From Platanthera guangdongensis (Eukaryota > Streptophyta > Magnoliopsida > Asparagales > Orchidaceae), in the NCBI GenBank assembly GCA_039583875.1, contig CM077150.1:178874375-178938374 (forward strand): a stretch of DNA of 64,000 nucleotides, written 5' to 3'. The notes beneath the pieces are model-generated. The model searched no databases, was not told where the DNA came from, and saw only the letters and a program-made list of their open reading frames with translations. The position numbers and the translations under genes were made by a program. Shown here in pieces: positions 11,215 through 23,479 of this stretch (its first letter is position 1; each line of letters begins with the position of its first letter).

Positions 11215-11414
11215 TTATTATATAATACAATATATACATTTGGATCACACCTTGAAACTCATATGGACCGTCCGATCATCATGAAATCTCATCTAGCCAT
11301 TGGATTCATAAATATATACCTGCAATTAAAATAAACTCACCGAATTTTACTGTTCATCCCAGACGATTTCCCGATAGTTGCCCCGTCCGCATGCCCGTCC
11401 AGCGTCCCTCCTCT

Positions 11415-11590
11415 GTCGCCGGCGGCCTGCCCGGCGCCCCCCAGCGGACCCACCGGGGGTTGTCCGGTGGCGAGCGGGCAGGGCCACCCCCGGCGGTGGC
11501 CCTGCCCTCTCGCCGCCGGACAATCCCCGGCGGGTTTGCCGGAGGCCGGCGAACCCGCCGGGGGGCGCCGGGCAGGCCGCCGGCGGCGAC
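11415..11590. repeat. Long GC-rich foldback, arms about 80 bp
   Basis: The left arm starts GTCGCCGGCGGCCTGCCC and the right arm ends with its complement (GGGCAGGCCGCCGGCGGCGAC region). The inner parts also pair (TTGTCCGGTGGCGAGCGGG against the complement of the 11500-11530 segment). The centre is near 11500, in otherwise AT-rich DNA. The long Pro/Gly/Arg frames here are by-products of composition. Confidence 0.7.
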
Positions 11591-11754
11591 AGACGAGGCC
11601 GGCCTGCGTGAGCAGGCCGAAGCCGTGGGGGAGGGGGGGGGGTATTTTTGGTTTTTTTTTTCGTTTTTTTTTTAAATAATAAATAATTATATAATTATTT
11701 ATTAAATTATAATTTGATTTAAAAATAATAATTAATTTGTTTATATAATTTTGC

Positions 11755-12144
11755 CGGGGGCGGGCGAAGCCCGCCGGGGGGGGAGGCGAAGCCCGCGTGA
11801 ATGCCAAACGGGCGAACGCCCGCTTGATTGTGGGCGAAGCGCGCAGCGACGCATCGACAACGGGCGAAGCCCGCCGGGGGGGGGCGAAGCCCGTTGGGGG
11901 GCGGGCGAAGCCCGCCGGGGGGGCAGGCGAAGCCCGCGTGAATGTCAAGCGGGCGAAGCTCGCAGCGACGCATCGAGAACGGGCGAAGCCCGCCGGGGGG
12001 GGGGGGCGAAACCCGTCGGGGTGGGGGGGGGGCGGGCGAAGCCCGTCGGGGTGGGGGGGGGCGGGCGAAGCCCGCGTGAATGTCAAGCGGGCGAAGCCCG
12101 CAGCGACGCATCGAGAACGGGCGGAGCCCGTTCGAAGATGCTAG
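11755..12144 (+). mobile_element. Palindrome array block II with Helitron-like 3' terminus
   Basis: About a dozen copies of GGGCGAAGCCCGC-type hairpins separated by short variable spacers and G runs. The end has a 17-bp hairpin (12116-12132, AACGGGCGGAGCCCGTT), eight further bases and CTAG (12141-12144), then T. A hairpin about 10 bp before CTRR, followed by T, is the classical Helitron 3' end. No 5' TC end and no Rep/helicase gene were found, so the left boundary is unknown and the class assignment is tentative. Confidence 0.45.
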
Positions 12145-13588
12145 TTTAAATATAAAAAAATATCAAATTTGTTCAAAGTAATTACTTTAATATATCATTA
12201 AATTTGTTAGCCGTTTGTTAGTTATTTGTTATTTCTTCCATCAATAAATATGACAGCTATGAGTCATGTAAAAAATTAATGGAATAATAAAATTCTAATT
12301 GTGGAAGTGCAGATCCTTCTATTGAAGTTTTGCTCCTGATCATGAGTGAGATCTGAAACCATTACAGAAGAGATCTCCTTGTTCATGAGTGAGGTATAAC
12401 AGTCATGCAACGAAATGGTAGCAAAACCAAGCTTGCATGTTTATTGTATACAAGCAGTCATTCGTGGGATCCACCTTATGAGTAATGTTCAAGAGCGACA
12501 GTGCCCATTCGTCACTTGTCCCACGTATTGTTTTCAACAAAACAAATTTTTGTATAGAAGATGGCGAGGGACACAGGTGCTCTGATTTCATCTGTGCACA
12601 GGTGACGTCCCATGTAAACAAATATTGTTGTTGCCACACAGTGGACAGGTGACCCCTTGCATTGTTGTGTATATGTGTGTGTTGTGTGTTGAAATTATGT
12701 TGCACGGGGGCGAGAACAAGATACAATACATATGGATCAATGAAACATAATTTTTAAAAAAAAAATAGATATGAGATACGTTTTTTATTTAAAAGTACAA
12801 ATTAATGTGAAGGCATGTTCGACATTCACGTCTTTTTTTGTTTTTCATCATTATATCTCACATATAATATACTAAATGAAGATAAAGTTTGTGTCACAAA
12901 AACATATCATATCCTAAATAGGAGTCATGAATAAGTATGTAATCAATAATCTCACCGCTTATCATTCTATATATTCTCTTCCATGTGTCTTTCTCCACAT
13001 CAACATCACAAAACACATATTTTTTTTACATTGTTAAGTATACGCAGACGTATCGTGTAATATTTGAAAGTATCCATGAGTATACTGACTCCAAAATATT
13101 TTAAAGTACCGGGAAAAATTTTATCAAAAATTAAAAGAAAATTTTTTTAGAGTTCCGAGAAAAGGTTTCCTAGAGTTTCCTGACCCCAAAATATTTTGGA
13201 TACAATACATAAAGCCATTGTACGAATTATTGATTTTCCAATCAAATGCTCTGACTTTAATAGAGAAAAATGATTGTGAATAGACAGATAGACAAACAGC
13301 AAGGTTAAACTGGTAATTTCATCTGTGGTCCACATCAAGAAATATTCATCTTACAACTCTTCTTTAATATTGTATAAATAATAGATATATGACAGCCACT
13401 TCAACGGTAACTTCCATAAAGGCTTTGAATACTTCATCAAAGACCCCCCATATTTCACCCGGTTCAAAAGAGTATATTACTCTCTCTCTCACACAGACAC
13501 ACAAAAGCTGGGAATGCCCAACAGAGAAAATGGAAAAGGAAGAAAAAAAGTAAAACCACAGCAACTGTGAATCTCTTAAAAGGCAGCC
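12145..13588. other. AT-rich sequence, nothing recognised
   Basis: No ORF with a recognisable family, no repeat end and no RNA gene seen. Only short frames of biased composition. Confidence 0.5.
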
Positions 13589-13644
13589 TGATGCAATCCG
13601 GTACCGGAGGACGTCATTAGCTAGCTCTCTACTCGAGACGATTC

Positions 13645-13962
13645 TGTTGCGTGCCGGTTCGGTGTGGCTGGGTGGACCGGGTCTGTTAGGAGGTTTATGT
13701 TAAGTAAAATTAGTATGTATTACTCTTAGCTGTGGGATATAAATAGCTAAGAGGTAAGGTTTGTTTTTGTATGCTATCTTGTGGAATCTTGTGGGGAAGC
13801 TGCCGGCTGTACCGGACTTCTTGGTGTTTCACTGTTCGGAGCTTGCTCTTAGGTGATCTGTGTATCTGTGTTTGTGGTGTTTAATCGATTATCCAGCAGG
13901 TATTCTCCTCTATTCTCCAGTTCGCATATCCTTACTTCATCTCCAGAAAACGGACCGCATCA
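13645..13962 (+). repeat. 5' LTR of Gypsy A
   Basis: Starts TGTTGCGTGCCGG and ends GGACCGCATCA. A TATAAATA box sits at 13738-13745, about 90 bp in. Confidence 0.93.
13738..13745 (+). promoter_or_regulatory. TATA box of Gypsy A 5' LTR
   Basis: TATAAATA; the same box is at 18624-18631 in the 3' LTR. Confidence 0.7.
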
Positions 13963-13963
13963 C

Positions 13964-13976
13964 TGGTATCAGAGCC
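13964..13976 (+). promoter_or_regulatory. Primer binding site of Gypsy A
   Basis: TGGTATCAGAGCC, two bases inside the 5' LTR, complementary to initiator tRNA-Met. Confidence 0.9.
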
Positions 13977-13993
13977 AGACACCAGCTCCTTTC

Positions 13994-15308
13994 ATGGCGC
14001 CGTCCAAGGACCTGGTGCACGACGTGGAGGCGCTGAAGGCGACGCAGGAGGCGATGGCCCGTACCCAGGACACCATGGTGCAGTCCATCCACGCCCTAAC
14101 AGAGCAGATCCGCCTCTTCTGCGAGACGACGCAGGTCGGGCGACCTGGGGGCGGCGAGAGTCCAAATTCGGCGGCGACATATCCTCCGCCAACTCCGCAA
14201 CAGGGCCACGTAGCTACTTGTTTTTCACGGTTGGATTTTCCGCGGTTCACCGGGGAAGCGGTCATGGAGTAGATCTACCGCTGTGAGCAATTTTTTGATA
14301 TAGATGCTACACCGGAGGATCAAAAGGTGAAGGTGGTGTCGGCCAACATCGAGGGAAAGGCACTGTATTGGCATCAAGCGTATATGAAGGCACGCATCAC
14401 CCGCCAATGGCCGCAGTGGGAAGAGTACGGGAAAGCCATCGCGGGAAGATTTGGGTCCCCCTTGTTCAATGACCCGATGAGTGATTTGAAGAACCTAAGA
14501 CAGAAGGGATCGGTACAAACATACGTGGATGAGTTCGATGTCCTGCTACACCGGGTCGACATCTCTGAGGAGTATGCTATCAGTTTTTTCTTGGCCGGGC
14601 TCAAAGATGAGATCGAGTTTGCGGTGCGGATGTTTCAACCAAAGACGCTACGGGAGGTGTGTTCGTTGGCTCGGCTACAGGAACACCAAATCACCGCCAC
14701 ACAATGGAAGGGCGGGAGTGGCATGTTTCCGGGTGGACACGGGAAGGAGAGGCAGCCGCCTCCTATTAAATGGCAATCCAACAACTTCGGGCAAGGCACT
14801 TCTTCCGGGCACATCCCGAGCCGGCGAAGTCACCCTCGCTTGACGCCACGGGAGATGGACGAGAAGCGAAGCAAGGGCCTGTGTTTTTGGTGTGATAACA
14901 AGTTCACCCCGGGCCATCAATGCATGGACAAACAACAATCATATAACTTGAAGCTGGTACCGGAGGAGGAGGACGGGGAGGCCGTCGACGAAGGGGAGGT
15001 GGACGGGGAACCGGAGGATGGGGAGGAGATCATTATTGCGGAGGAGGGGCACACCGAGGGAACGGTGCCGCAGGTATCCTTCCACGCCTTAACCGGTTTA
15101 ACGCACTTCCACACCATGAGGGTGATAGCATCATATCAAGGGAAACCCATCAGCATACTCATCGATTCCGGGAGTACTCACAACTTCATTGATGTCAACG
15201 CCGCATCACGGTTGCAATGTAAGCTCACTCCAATCCCTATGTTAATGTCGCGATCGCTAACGGCGGGACAATCGCAAGCGCACACAAGGTGGAGTTCCAA
15301 TGGCGCAT
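13994..15308 (+). pseudogene. gag: Gypsy A gag and start of protease
   Basis: Starts at ATG 13994 (MAPSKDLVHDVEALKATQ). A first in-frame TAG lies at about 14269, where related proteins have Trp (VME-stop-IYRCEQFF). The frame then continues through the gag domain (QAYMKARITRQWPQWEEYG, SVQTYVDEFDVLLHRVDISE), the conserved RSKGLCFWCDNKFTPGHQC cysteine/histidine segment and the protease motif ILIDSGSTHNFID. A single-base frame change near 15240 follows. This copy cannot make a full polyprotein without readthrough and frameshifting. Confidence 0.88.
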
Positions 15309-18300
15309 GAAAGGCGTAGGGTTCACATCGGAAATGCTCGTCCTTCCATTGGGAGGATGTGAAGTCGTGTTGGGCGTACAATAGCTCATCACATTGGGTG
15401 TGCTACATTGGGACTTTAAGAATCTTCAGATGGAGTTCATTAGCCAGGGCCGTAAAATTTCACTAAGGGGCTCGCAAAGCACCACCGGAACGTGGACCAA
15501 ACAACAACGTATGCAAAAACTGATTACCAAAGGAGGGGGACAGTGCAGCATGATGGCGGTGTGCAGCATTGAAGAGCAACCGACCGGTGGGGAGGAAGTA
15601 CACGGACCGGACAGGAAACCGTCATGGATGGAAGCACAGTTGGGGGAAATTCGGGAAGGGCAGTTAGCCTCGGTGTTACACAAATTCCGGGATGTCTTCG
15701 AGGAACCGAGAGAGCTACCACCCCGACGGTGGCATGAACATCAAATACATCTTAAGGACGAAAAGACGGAGATCAACCTACGGCCCTATCGGTACTCACC
15801 ATTACAGAAGACGGAGATTGAAGGGTTAGTCAAAGAGATGTTGGAAGTCGGTACCGTTCGGCCGAGCGGCAGTCCATATGCGTCACTCGTGGTGTTGGTA
15901 AAGAAAACGTACGGTAGTTGGAGGCTAAGTGTGGACTACCGGAAGCTCAACCAAAATACGATCAAGGATCACTTTCCGATACCAATTATTGAGGAGCTAA
16001 TTGATGAACTACATGGAGCGGTTTTTTTCTCTAAGCTCGATTTGCGGGCCGGGTATCACCAAGTTCGGATGGCGGAAGAAGATGTGTACAAGACGGCGTT
16101 CAGAACGCACCATGGACACTTCGAGTTTCTAGTCATGCCCTTTGGGTTGACAAACGCACCCTCGACCTTCCAAAGTTTGATGAACACATTATTTCAATCA
16201 CAGCTAAGGAAGTCCATTCTCGTGTTCTTCGATGATATCTTAGTATTTAGCCCATCTTGGGAAACTCATTTGGAACACCTAGACACTACATTGGAGGTGA
16301 TGCGAACACAGCGGCAGTTTTTGAAGAGGAATAAATGCAGTTTTGGTCTACGGGAGGTGCATTACTTGGGACACATCATTTCGGACAAGGGCATTGCGAC
16401 CGATCCCACTAAAATACGCGCCATGTTGGACTGGCCCTCCCCATCATCATTGAAGAAGCTGAGAAGATTTTTGGGGTTGACGGGGTACTACCGCCGTTTC
16501 ATCAAAGAGTACGGAACCATAGCAAAGCCACTCACCAAACTCTTGAAGGAAGTGCATTTTTCATGGGATGATGAAGCCGGTCGTGCGTTTGAAAATCTGA
16601 AGAAAGCCGTTTCCGAACCACCGTTATTGGCATTACCGAACTTCGAGAAGCAGTTCACGGTAGAGACGGATGCGTCGTACAGTGGCGTTGGGGCTGTTCT
16701 CACCCAAGAAAATCGGCCCTTGGCATACTTTAGCAAGGCATTGGGACAAAAAAACAAGTTACTACCGGCTTATGAGAAAGAAATGTTGGCTATCGTGTTG
16801 GCAGTACAACATTGGAGGCACTATTTAGTGGGAGTAAAGTTCGTTATCAAAACGGATCACCAAACCCTTCGCTTTTTGAACGATCAAAAACTCGTGACAC
16901 CGGCACAACAAAAGTATCTGTACAAGCTAATGGGATATGACTATGTCATGCACTACCGCCAAGGGAAGGAAAACGTATGCGCTGATGCATTGTCCCGCCA
17001 ATTTGAAGGGGTAGCCGGGGAACTAGAGGAGCGGCCGGGTGAGCTGTGTGGTCTGTACATCGTCTCCTCGGATCTTATTCAGCGGGTTAAGTTGTCGTGG
17101 CAAGAGGATGCTCGGGTTCAGAAGATAATTGAGCTGAAGGAGCGGGATGAGACCGCACAACCGGACTATACATGGCAGCACGGCATCCTCAAAAGGAAGG
17201 GGAAGCTGCTTGTAGGAGACGACACTGCCCTCAAACAGCAACTTCTACACATCTACGATGACGGGGCGGTAGGAGGCCATTCCGGAGTGACCGCCACACA
17301 CCATCGGCTTAAGAAGATGTTCTATTGGAAGAGGATGAAACCGGATGTATATAGATATATCCAACACTGCACGGTGTGCCAAAAATGCAAATCGGACAAC
17401 CAACGACCGGCAGGATTGTTGCAGCCCCTCCCCATACCGGAACGCGTATGTCAAGATATATCATTGTACTTCATTGACGGGCTACCCAAGAGCAAGGGGA
17501 AATCCACCATTTTTGTGTTAGTGGATAGGTTGAGCAAAAATGCGCACTTCATCGCCATGTCTCATCCGCACACGGCCGAGGGGGTGGCACAAGTATTCAT
17601 GGATGCAGTCTTCCGCCTACATGGGTTACCGGCATCGATAGTAAGTGATCGGGGTGCAGTGTTCGTAAGCACATTTTGGCAAGAGATGTTCAAGATTTTG
17701 AAGGTTCAGTTGAAGCTATCGTCGTCCTACCATCCGCAAACCGACGGACAAACGGAAGTTGTCAACAGATGCATTGAGGGGTACTTACAGTGCATGTGCT
17801 TTGAGCGACCACGGGGGTGGTCCGAATGGTTGTCGTTGGTGGAATGGTAGTACAACACCACATTCCACAGCGCCATTCGAATGACGCCGTATGAGGTTGT
17901 CTACGGCCAAGAACCAGTGTTACACATGCCATATTTGGAGGGAACCACGCGGGTGGGCGAGATGGATCGTTCTCTCGTGGCACGAGAACGAGTGATAAAC
18001 ATCCTAAAACACAATTTGGCACAGGCTCAAAATCGGATGAAGGTGCTAGCGGACAAGCAAAGGCGGGAACGCCACTTAGAAGTGGGCACATGGGCCTATG
18101 TGCACCTACAACTATATAGGCAAACCAGCCTAAGGAGTCATGGGGCCCAGAAACTTGCTCAAAAGTATTTCGGACCCTTCCGGGTCGTGGAACAAATCAG
18201 ATCGGTGGCTTACAAACTACAACTTCCGGAGGACGCCAAAATTCATCCAACCTTCCACATTTCGCAACTCAAGGAACACAAAGGGGCACCACCTCTCACA

Positions 18301-18501
18301 GTGGTTACTCTACCAAAGACAGTCAATGAGGAGGGCAATCTCCTAGTGGAGCCCACGACGGTGTTAGCTCGTAGAATCATTCCGAAGAATGGGAAGGTGG
18401 CCACGCAACTGTTGATTCACTGGACAAATGGCAGCAGGGATGACGCCGCGTGGGAGGACCTCGAAGGGCTGCGGGGCAGGTTTCCAAACTTCGTTCTGTG
18501 A
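15242..18501 (+). pseudogene. pol: Gypsy A pol: protease end, RT, RNase H, integrase, chromodomain
   Basis: After the frame change, the protease tail (VEFQWRMKGVGFTSEM) runs to a TAG at about 15382 where Trp is expected. The frame is then open to a third TAG at 17848 (SLVEW-stop-YNTTFHSAI, again Trp expected), and open to 18501. RT has KLDLRAGYHQVRM and the catalytic FFDD box; RNase H has ETDASYSGVGAVL and KTDHQTLRFL. The integrase has the HHCC region near 17270-17400, YFIDGLPKSKG, IVSDRGAVFVS and YHPQTDGQTEVVNR. The C-terminus is a chromodomain (LLIHWTNGSRDDAAWEDLE). Chromodomains of this type direct integration to heterochromatin. Confidence 0.92.
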
Positions 18502-18530
18502 GGACACAAAACTTCTGATGGAGGGAGTAT

Positions 18531-18844
18531 TGTTGCGTGCCAGTTCGGTGTGGCTGGGTGGATCGGGTCTGTTAGGAGGTTTATGTTAAGTAAAATTAGT
18601 ATGTATTACTCTTAGCTGTGGGATATAAATAGCTAAGAAGTAGGGTTTGTTTTGGTATGCTATCTTGTGGAATCTTGTGGGGAAGCTGCCGGTTGTACCG
18701 AACTTCTTGGTGTTTCACTGTTCAGAGCTTGCTCTTAGGTGATCCTTGTATCTATGTTTGTGGTGCTTAATCGATTATCCAGCAGGTATTCTCCTCTATT
18801 CTCCAGTTCGCATATCCTTCATCTCCAGAAAACGGACCGCCTCA
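18531..18844 (+). repeat. 3' LTR of Gypsy A
   Basis: Preceded by the purine-rich stretch GATGGAGGGAGTAT (18517-18530), which serves as the polypurine tract. Ends GGACCGCCTCA and is followed by the GATTC duplication. Confidence 0.93.
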
Positions 18845-20078
18845 GATTCGACTCGATTATTCTAGCGTTGACACCAAGCACGTGTTTTAATCATTCCGCA
18901 AACGTACAGCACAACAAGCGGCAAAGTTAACGATTTTTTTGGAGGGAAATAACAGTAGTAGAAGAGGAAAGAAATGCAAGCGCTAACTATACGACCATTT
19001 AACTTAATTGCATGAGTAAATGTTAACAGCAGGGGAGTAGAGGGGTATACATACGGGTGATTTCCCAGTGCAGCGGAGATTCCACGGGATTTTGGGGGTC
19101 GGCTGGAAGAGTTGGTGGCTAAGGTTTATTTTTTTTAGGAGGTGGCTGGTTCGGGTAGGTAAAACAGGGGAAGGAGGGAACAGAGGAGGTGGCTGGTGCT
19201 GGAAAAGTTTAGGGTAGATAAAACAGGGGATGGGGAAATAAAAAGAAATGGCTCGGAGAACTTGAGGAGGAGGGTGAGAGGTGCCGGAAGCTCGCGATCA
19301 GTCGGCCGGAAACTAGAATCGGTGGACGAGGTGGTGGTCGGAGCAGAGGCACTGCGGCTTCGCTAGTACAGGCGGGGAAAACAGAGGTCGGGATAGTTGC
19401 GATCGGCGACTCCGGCTCGAACGCAGTCGACAAAGGCCGGTTGTGGTTGGGCTGCCACCGGAAGGCTCACCGGAGGCTATTCTTCACCGGAAGGCTCGCC
19501 GGAGAGGCGCGAGGAAGGGGACAGGCGGAACGGGCGGAAAAGGGTTCGCTGGATAGGGGAAATCGGCGCTGACAGGAGGTCACGCCGGTTTTCCCTTTTT
19601 TCCAGTCTACCGTCTCGCCCGGTGAATGAGCAATTTAATAGGAGGAAAATTTTGGTTTCAATCAACTGGGCAATTGATAATATGATAAATGGGTGGGGGG
19701 GGGGTTCAATGCCATGAATAAGGAAGGGGGTTTTGGAAATCCAAGAGGTTTTAAATTTTAACTCTCGAATCAATTCTGATTTAATGATATAACATTAAAT
19801 CAGGAATTGAAACTTTTCTCATGCAATTAAATTAGTGTCGCATAAAATATTGTCGCGCCTGCATCCTAACACCTTAGACTACCAGACCTCTTTTATTAAT
19901 GGTCATGTTGGCCGGTCAAACAAACAAGCCTTAACATTAAAATTGAAAGTGTCATACAATGACAACAACACATGTACGAATACAACACCCATAATGATAA
20001 CAAAAGTATTTTAAATAAAATAAAACACACACACACAAGATGAGCATAGCTCATCCGGATGCGACCATGGATGCGTCA

Positions 20079-20093
20079 ATTCCCCCGCGGTTG
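20079..20093 (-). promoter_or_regulatory. Polypurine tract of Gypsy B
   Basis: The minus strand reads CGCGGGGGAAT immediately before the 3' LTR start TGACGCATCC. This confirms the minus orientation of element B. Confidence 0.65.
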
Positions 20094-20249
20094 AAAGGAC
20101 TCGACCCCGTCAAGAATTGACAACAACCTGTAATAGTAAGATCAGGACGGAGTCGTCGAAGCTCGGTGGCGCTTATCCATGAATTGTCCGATATATTTTG
20201 GCCCTTCCATGAAACGAGATAACGTTGATAAGTACCGGTGCGCGTCTAA

Positions 20250-23200
20250 AACTCACGAACATCCTCCTTCATTCAAGGCCAAAAAACTTTTGTTGTCAAG
20301 ACACTTTTTAACCTGAAATGGGCCAAAACGCCTTTGTTGTAGCTTGTGATACATGTCCACGGGAAATCTCTCTTTCCTGAAAAAAGCAAGAACCCAATCT
20401 CCTTCTGAAAAATACAACTTGCGGCGATATTTATCCGCTGTATCCTTGTATTTCTCAAAAGATGCTCGCAGACTGTTAGCAATCAACTTATGCAAAGATT
20501 TTAAATGATCGATAAATGTTAGCGCATCAAAAGAGGTTCGTTCAAAAGAAGAAAGAGAGTGATGATCGAGTAATAATGGGACGGGGTAGCCATAGACTAC
20601 CTCAAAAGGATATTTAGTAGTTGAACGATTATTTGAGCTTTTATAAGCAAATTCTGCTTGCGGAATAACTAAATCTCATTGCTTTGGATGCTCTCCGGCT
20701 AGACATCTAAGAAAATCGGCCAAGCTTCGATTCACTACCTCAGACTGCCCATCCACCTGCGGGTGATAGGCGCTACTAAATTTGAGCTTTGTCCCAAGTT
20801 CTTCGCATAAAGTTTTCCAAAAATAACTCAAAAATCGAGTGTCACGGTCGGAAGTGAAAGAGCGGGGAATCCGTGTAAACGTACAACCTCCCAAAAAAAG
20901 GTCGGTGACTTGTGTGGCATCAGACGTTTTTTACAAGGAATAAAATGAGTCAACTTTGAAGAACGATCAACCACAACAAATATCGAATCCACTCTTCGTT
21001 TGGTTCGGGGTAATCCTACGACAAAATTCATAGAGACTTCATCCCAAGGCCGCTAAGGAACGGAGAGGGGTGTAAAGGTCGGTATTTTGGGCGTGCCCTT
21101 TAAACAATTGACAGGTTGTGCAAGTCTTAACGAAATTGGCAACATCATCCTTCATTCTAGCCCAATAAAATCGGGAGTTAGCGAGATCCAGAAGTTTATT
21201 TTTCCCAACATGACCTCCTAACCCAGACGAATGAAACTCTTTTAATATGGTGTAACTAAGTGGCCCCTCACAAATACAAAGGCGAGTCCCTTTTAATAAA
21301 AAACTCTCACTTAAAATATATTCTGTGGTGGGATTGGTAGCAGTAAATTGACAAGCGTCCCAAATCTTACCGAAATATGGATCGGAGGAATAGAGGTCCT
21401 TTTGCTTATCCAAGTCGAGGATATGCGGCTGAAGGGTGAATAATATATGCGACCTACGGCTAAGTGTGTCTGTTACTCTATTCGAAACGTCTGGTTTATG
21501 CTTCAAGTGGAAGTTATACTCCTGAAGGAAGGCTGCCCATTTGGCATGCCTGCGCATCTCCTTCTAGGAGTTCAAGTGCCGAAGGGCATCATGATCGGTG
21601 TTAAGGATGAACTCGCGTTGAATTAAATAGTGATGCCAGTGACGAAGGAGTTCGACGATGGCATAGAATTCTAGATCAAAGGTGGAATAACGAGTCTTAG
21701 CCTCATTTAGCTTCTCACTGAAAAACACGACGAGTCTTCCCTCTTGACTTAAGACAGCTCCTATTTCAATAATCGAAGTGTTGCAATCTACCTCAAAGAT
21801 TTTCTCGAAGTCAGAAAGTGCTAGCACGGGAGCACTCGTCAACTTTTCCTTGATAAGAGTAAAGGCACGTTCTGCTTCAGTCGTCCAAATAAAATGACCC
21901 TTTTGAAGACAATCGGTCACAGGTGAAATGAGAGTACTGAAATTTCTAATAAACTAATGATAAAACGAGGCTAATCCATGGAAATTGTGGGCTTCAGTGA
22001 TATTCTTTGGACTCGGCCACGCTCTAACTACTTGGATCTTTTCTGGATCAACCTTAATCCCATCGGCCAAGGTTGTCCGGATCGAGATCCTAGATGAGAT
22101 CATTTTGAGGTAGGATCGGATTGGATAGTAGGTTCGGATCGAGGATCGTTTTACAAAATCAGGATCGATTTACAACATCTGGATCGTTGGATCGTAAGAT
22201 GCTATGATTCGGATCGTGATCCTGACAACCTTGCTGTCGGCCGACACAATATACCCTAAGAAGGTCAAACTATCGGTCAAAAATACGCACTTCTTAAGGT
22301 TCACGTAAAGCTTATTTTTCAAAAGGATCTGAAAGACCTGACGCAAGTGCACAAGATTTTGTTTGGGATCGTTGCTATAAATTAAGATGTCGTCGAAATA
22401 AACAACCACACATACTCACATCAAAGGGCAGAGGACTTGATGTATAAGTCGCATAAAGGTATTATGGGCATTGGAGAGGCCGAAAGGCATCACAAGCCAC
22501 CCGTAAAGTCCCTCCTCGGTCTTGAAAGCAGTCTTTCATTTATCCCGGGGTCAGATCCGGATTTGATAGTAGCCGCTTTTGAGATCGATCTTGGAAAAAA
22601 TCTTGGACCCACTGAGCATGTCGAGCATATTGTCCAATCGAGGGATCGAAAAACGATACTTGATGGTAATTTTGTTGATGGCTCGACTATCCACACACAT
22701 ACGCCAAGTTCCATCTTTCTTAGGGACGAGAAGTGCAGGAACTGCGCAGGGACTCATACTCTCTCTAACATGACCCTTTTTGATTAGATCGGTGACTTGA
22801 CGGTGGAGCTCCTCGTGCTCTTTAGGACTCATACAATAATGTGGTAAGTGAGGTAAGCAAGTACCTGGTATAAGATCGATACAATTTTATATATCTCGCA
22901 TGGGAGGAAGATGATCTGATAGCTCATCGGGCATAATAGAAGAAAACATGTGGGCTAAAATATAGACAACTTCACTCACCTTCATCTACTCCTGGAATTG
23001 GGGACCAGAAGGTAACATGGGGGCTGAAGGAAAGGAAATTGCTGCAATAGGAGAAGTCGTGCTGCCACTAGGCGGGGAACGATCCAAGGGCTTAGGCAAT
23101 GGCCCATTCTTCTGGGAAGGACGATCTTGCGCCCACCGCGTTCAAAAGTGTATGAGTTCCTTGCGTCGTCATGAACTACGTGCTTATCAAACTGTCATGG

Positions 23201-23479
23201 TCGCATTAACAAGACGTGACAAACCTCAATGGTCGCAATGTGACACCAAACAGAATCCTAGTAGGATGCCCCTATGGAAAACACTATTAAACATCGATGT
23301 GTGACTGGAATAGTCACGGAGCTAGTGACTCAAGACAAACTGTAGGGTTTTCCTAGAGGTTCGGTTCTAAGTTTAAGCTTCCCGACCATGCGCTGCGACA
23401 CAATTTTTCATGCTCCCGCTATCAATAATGATGGAGCAAAATTGCCCCTGTATGCGCGCGGTCGTACGAAAAATGTTAT
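20250..23479 (-). pseudogene. pol: Gypsy B pol (protease remnant, RT, RNase H, integrase)
   Basis: Read on the minus strand from 23479. A weak protease remnant (IIIDSGS) is followed by RT ([37 protein letters not shown], catalytic YFDD in MVVYFDDILIYSND). RNase H follows ([20 protein letters not shown]) and then the zinc-binding region (VKTCTTCQLFKG). The integrase core comes last ([36 protein letters not shown]), with a C-terminal segment near 20253-20495. Stops and frame changes occur at about 22800, 22400, 21950, 21560, 21035, 20900 and 20680. The sequence most resembles the CRM/Galadriel group of chromoviruses, as does element E. A short DNA transposon interrupts it at 22068-22233. Confidence 0.85.
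22068..22233. mobile_element. MITE, about 166 bp, hAT-like
   Basis: Inverted terminal repeats CAAGGTTGTCCGGATC and (complement of the right end) CAAGGTTGTCAGGATC interrupt the Gypsy B RT frame just after its YIVSAD motif. The flanking 8-bp segments CCATCGGC (22060-22067) and CTGTCGGC (22234-22241) match at 6 of 8 positions, as expected for an old hAT target duplication. The interior is full of GGATCG repeats. A 9-bp Mutator-type duplication is an alternative reading. Confidence 0.6.

Larger units (their letters stand above)
13645..18844 (+). mobile_element. Ty3/Gypsy element A, Reina-like chromovirus
   Basis: A complete 5.2-kb plus-strand element with LTRs of 318 bp (13645-13962) and 314 bp (18531-18844), a perfect tRNA-Met primer site, gag, pol and a C-terminal chromodomain. 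It is flanked by the perfect 5-bp duplication GATTC (13640-13644 and 18845-18849). The small size, short LTRs and chromodomain fit the Reina lineage. The LTRs differ at about 13 sites plus one 4-bp indel. Confidence 0.93.
13589..20078 (-). repeat. 3' LTR of Gypsy B, split by element A
   Basis: Two pieces, 13589-13644 and 18850-20078, align with 37935-39207 (for example both contain CCGGTACCGG near the low end and GAGCATAGCTCATCCGGATG at the high end). It ends in the TGACGCA/TGCATCA inverted repeat. The small frames in 19209-19773 are shared with the other LTR and are not genes. Confidence 0.8.

Noticed and set aside
11337..12111. Long Pro/Arg-rich frames on both strands
   Set aside because: Arise from GC-rich palindromes; no domain and no codon structure.
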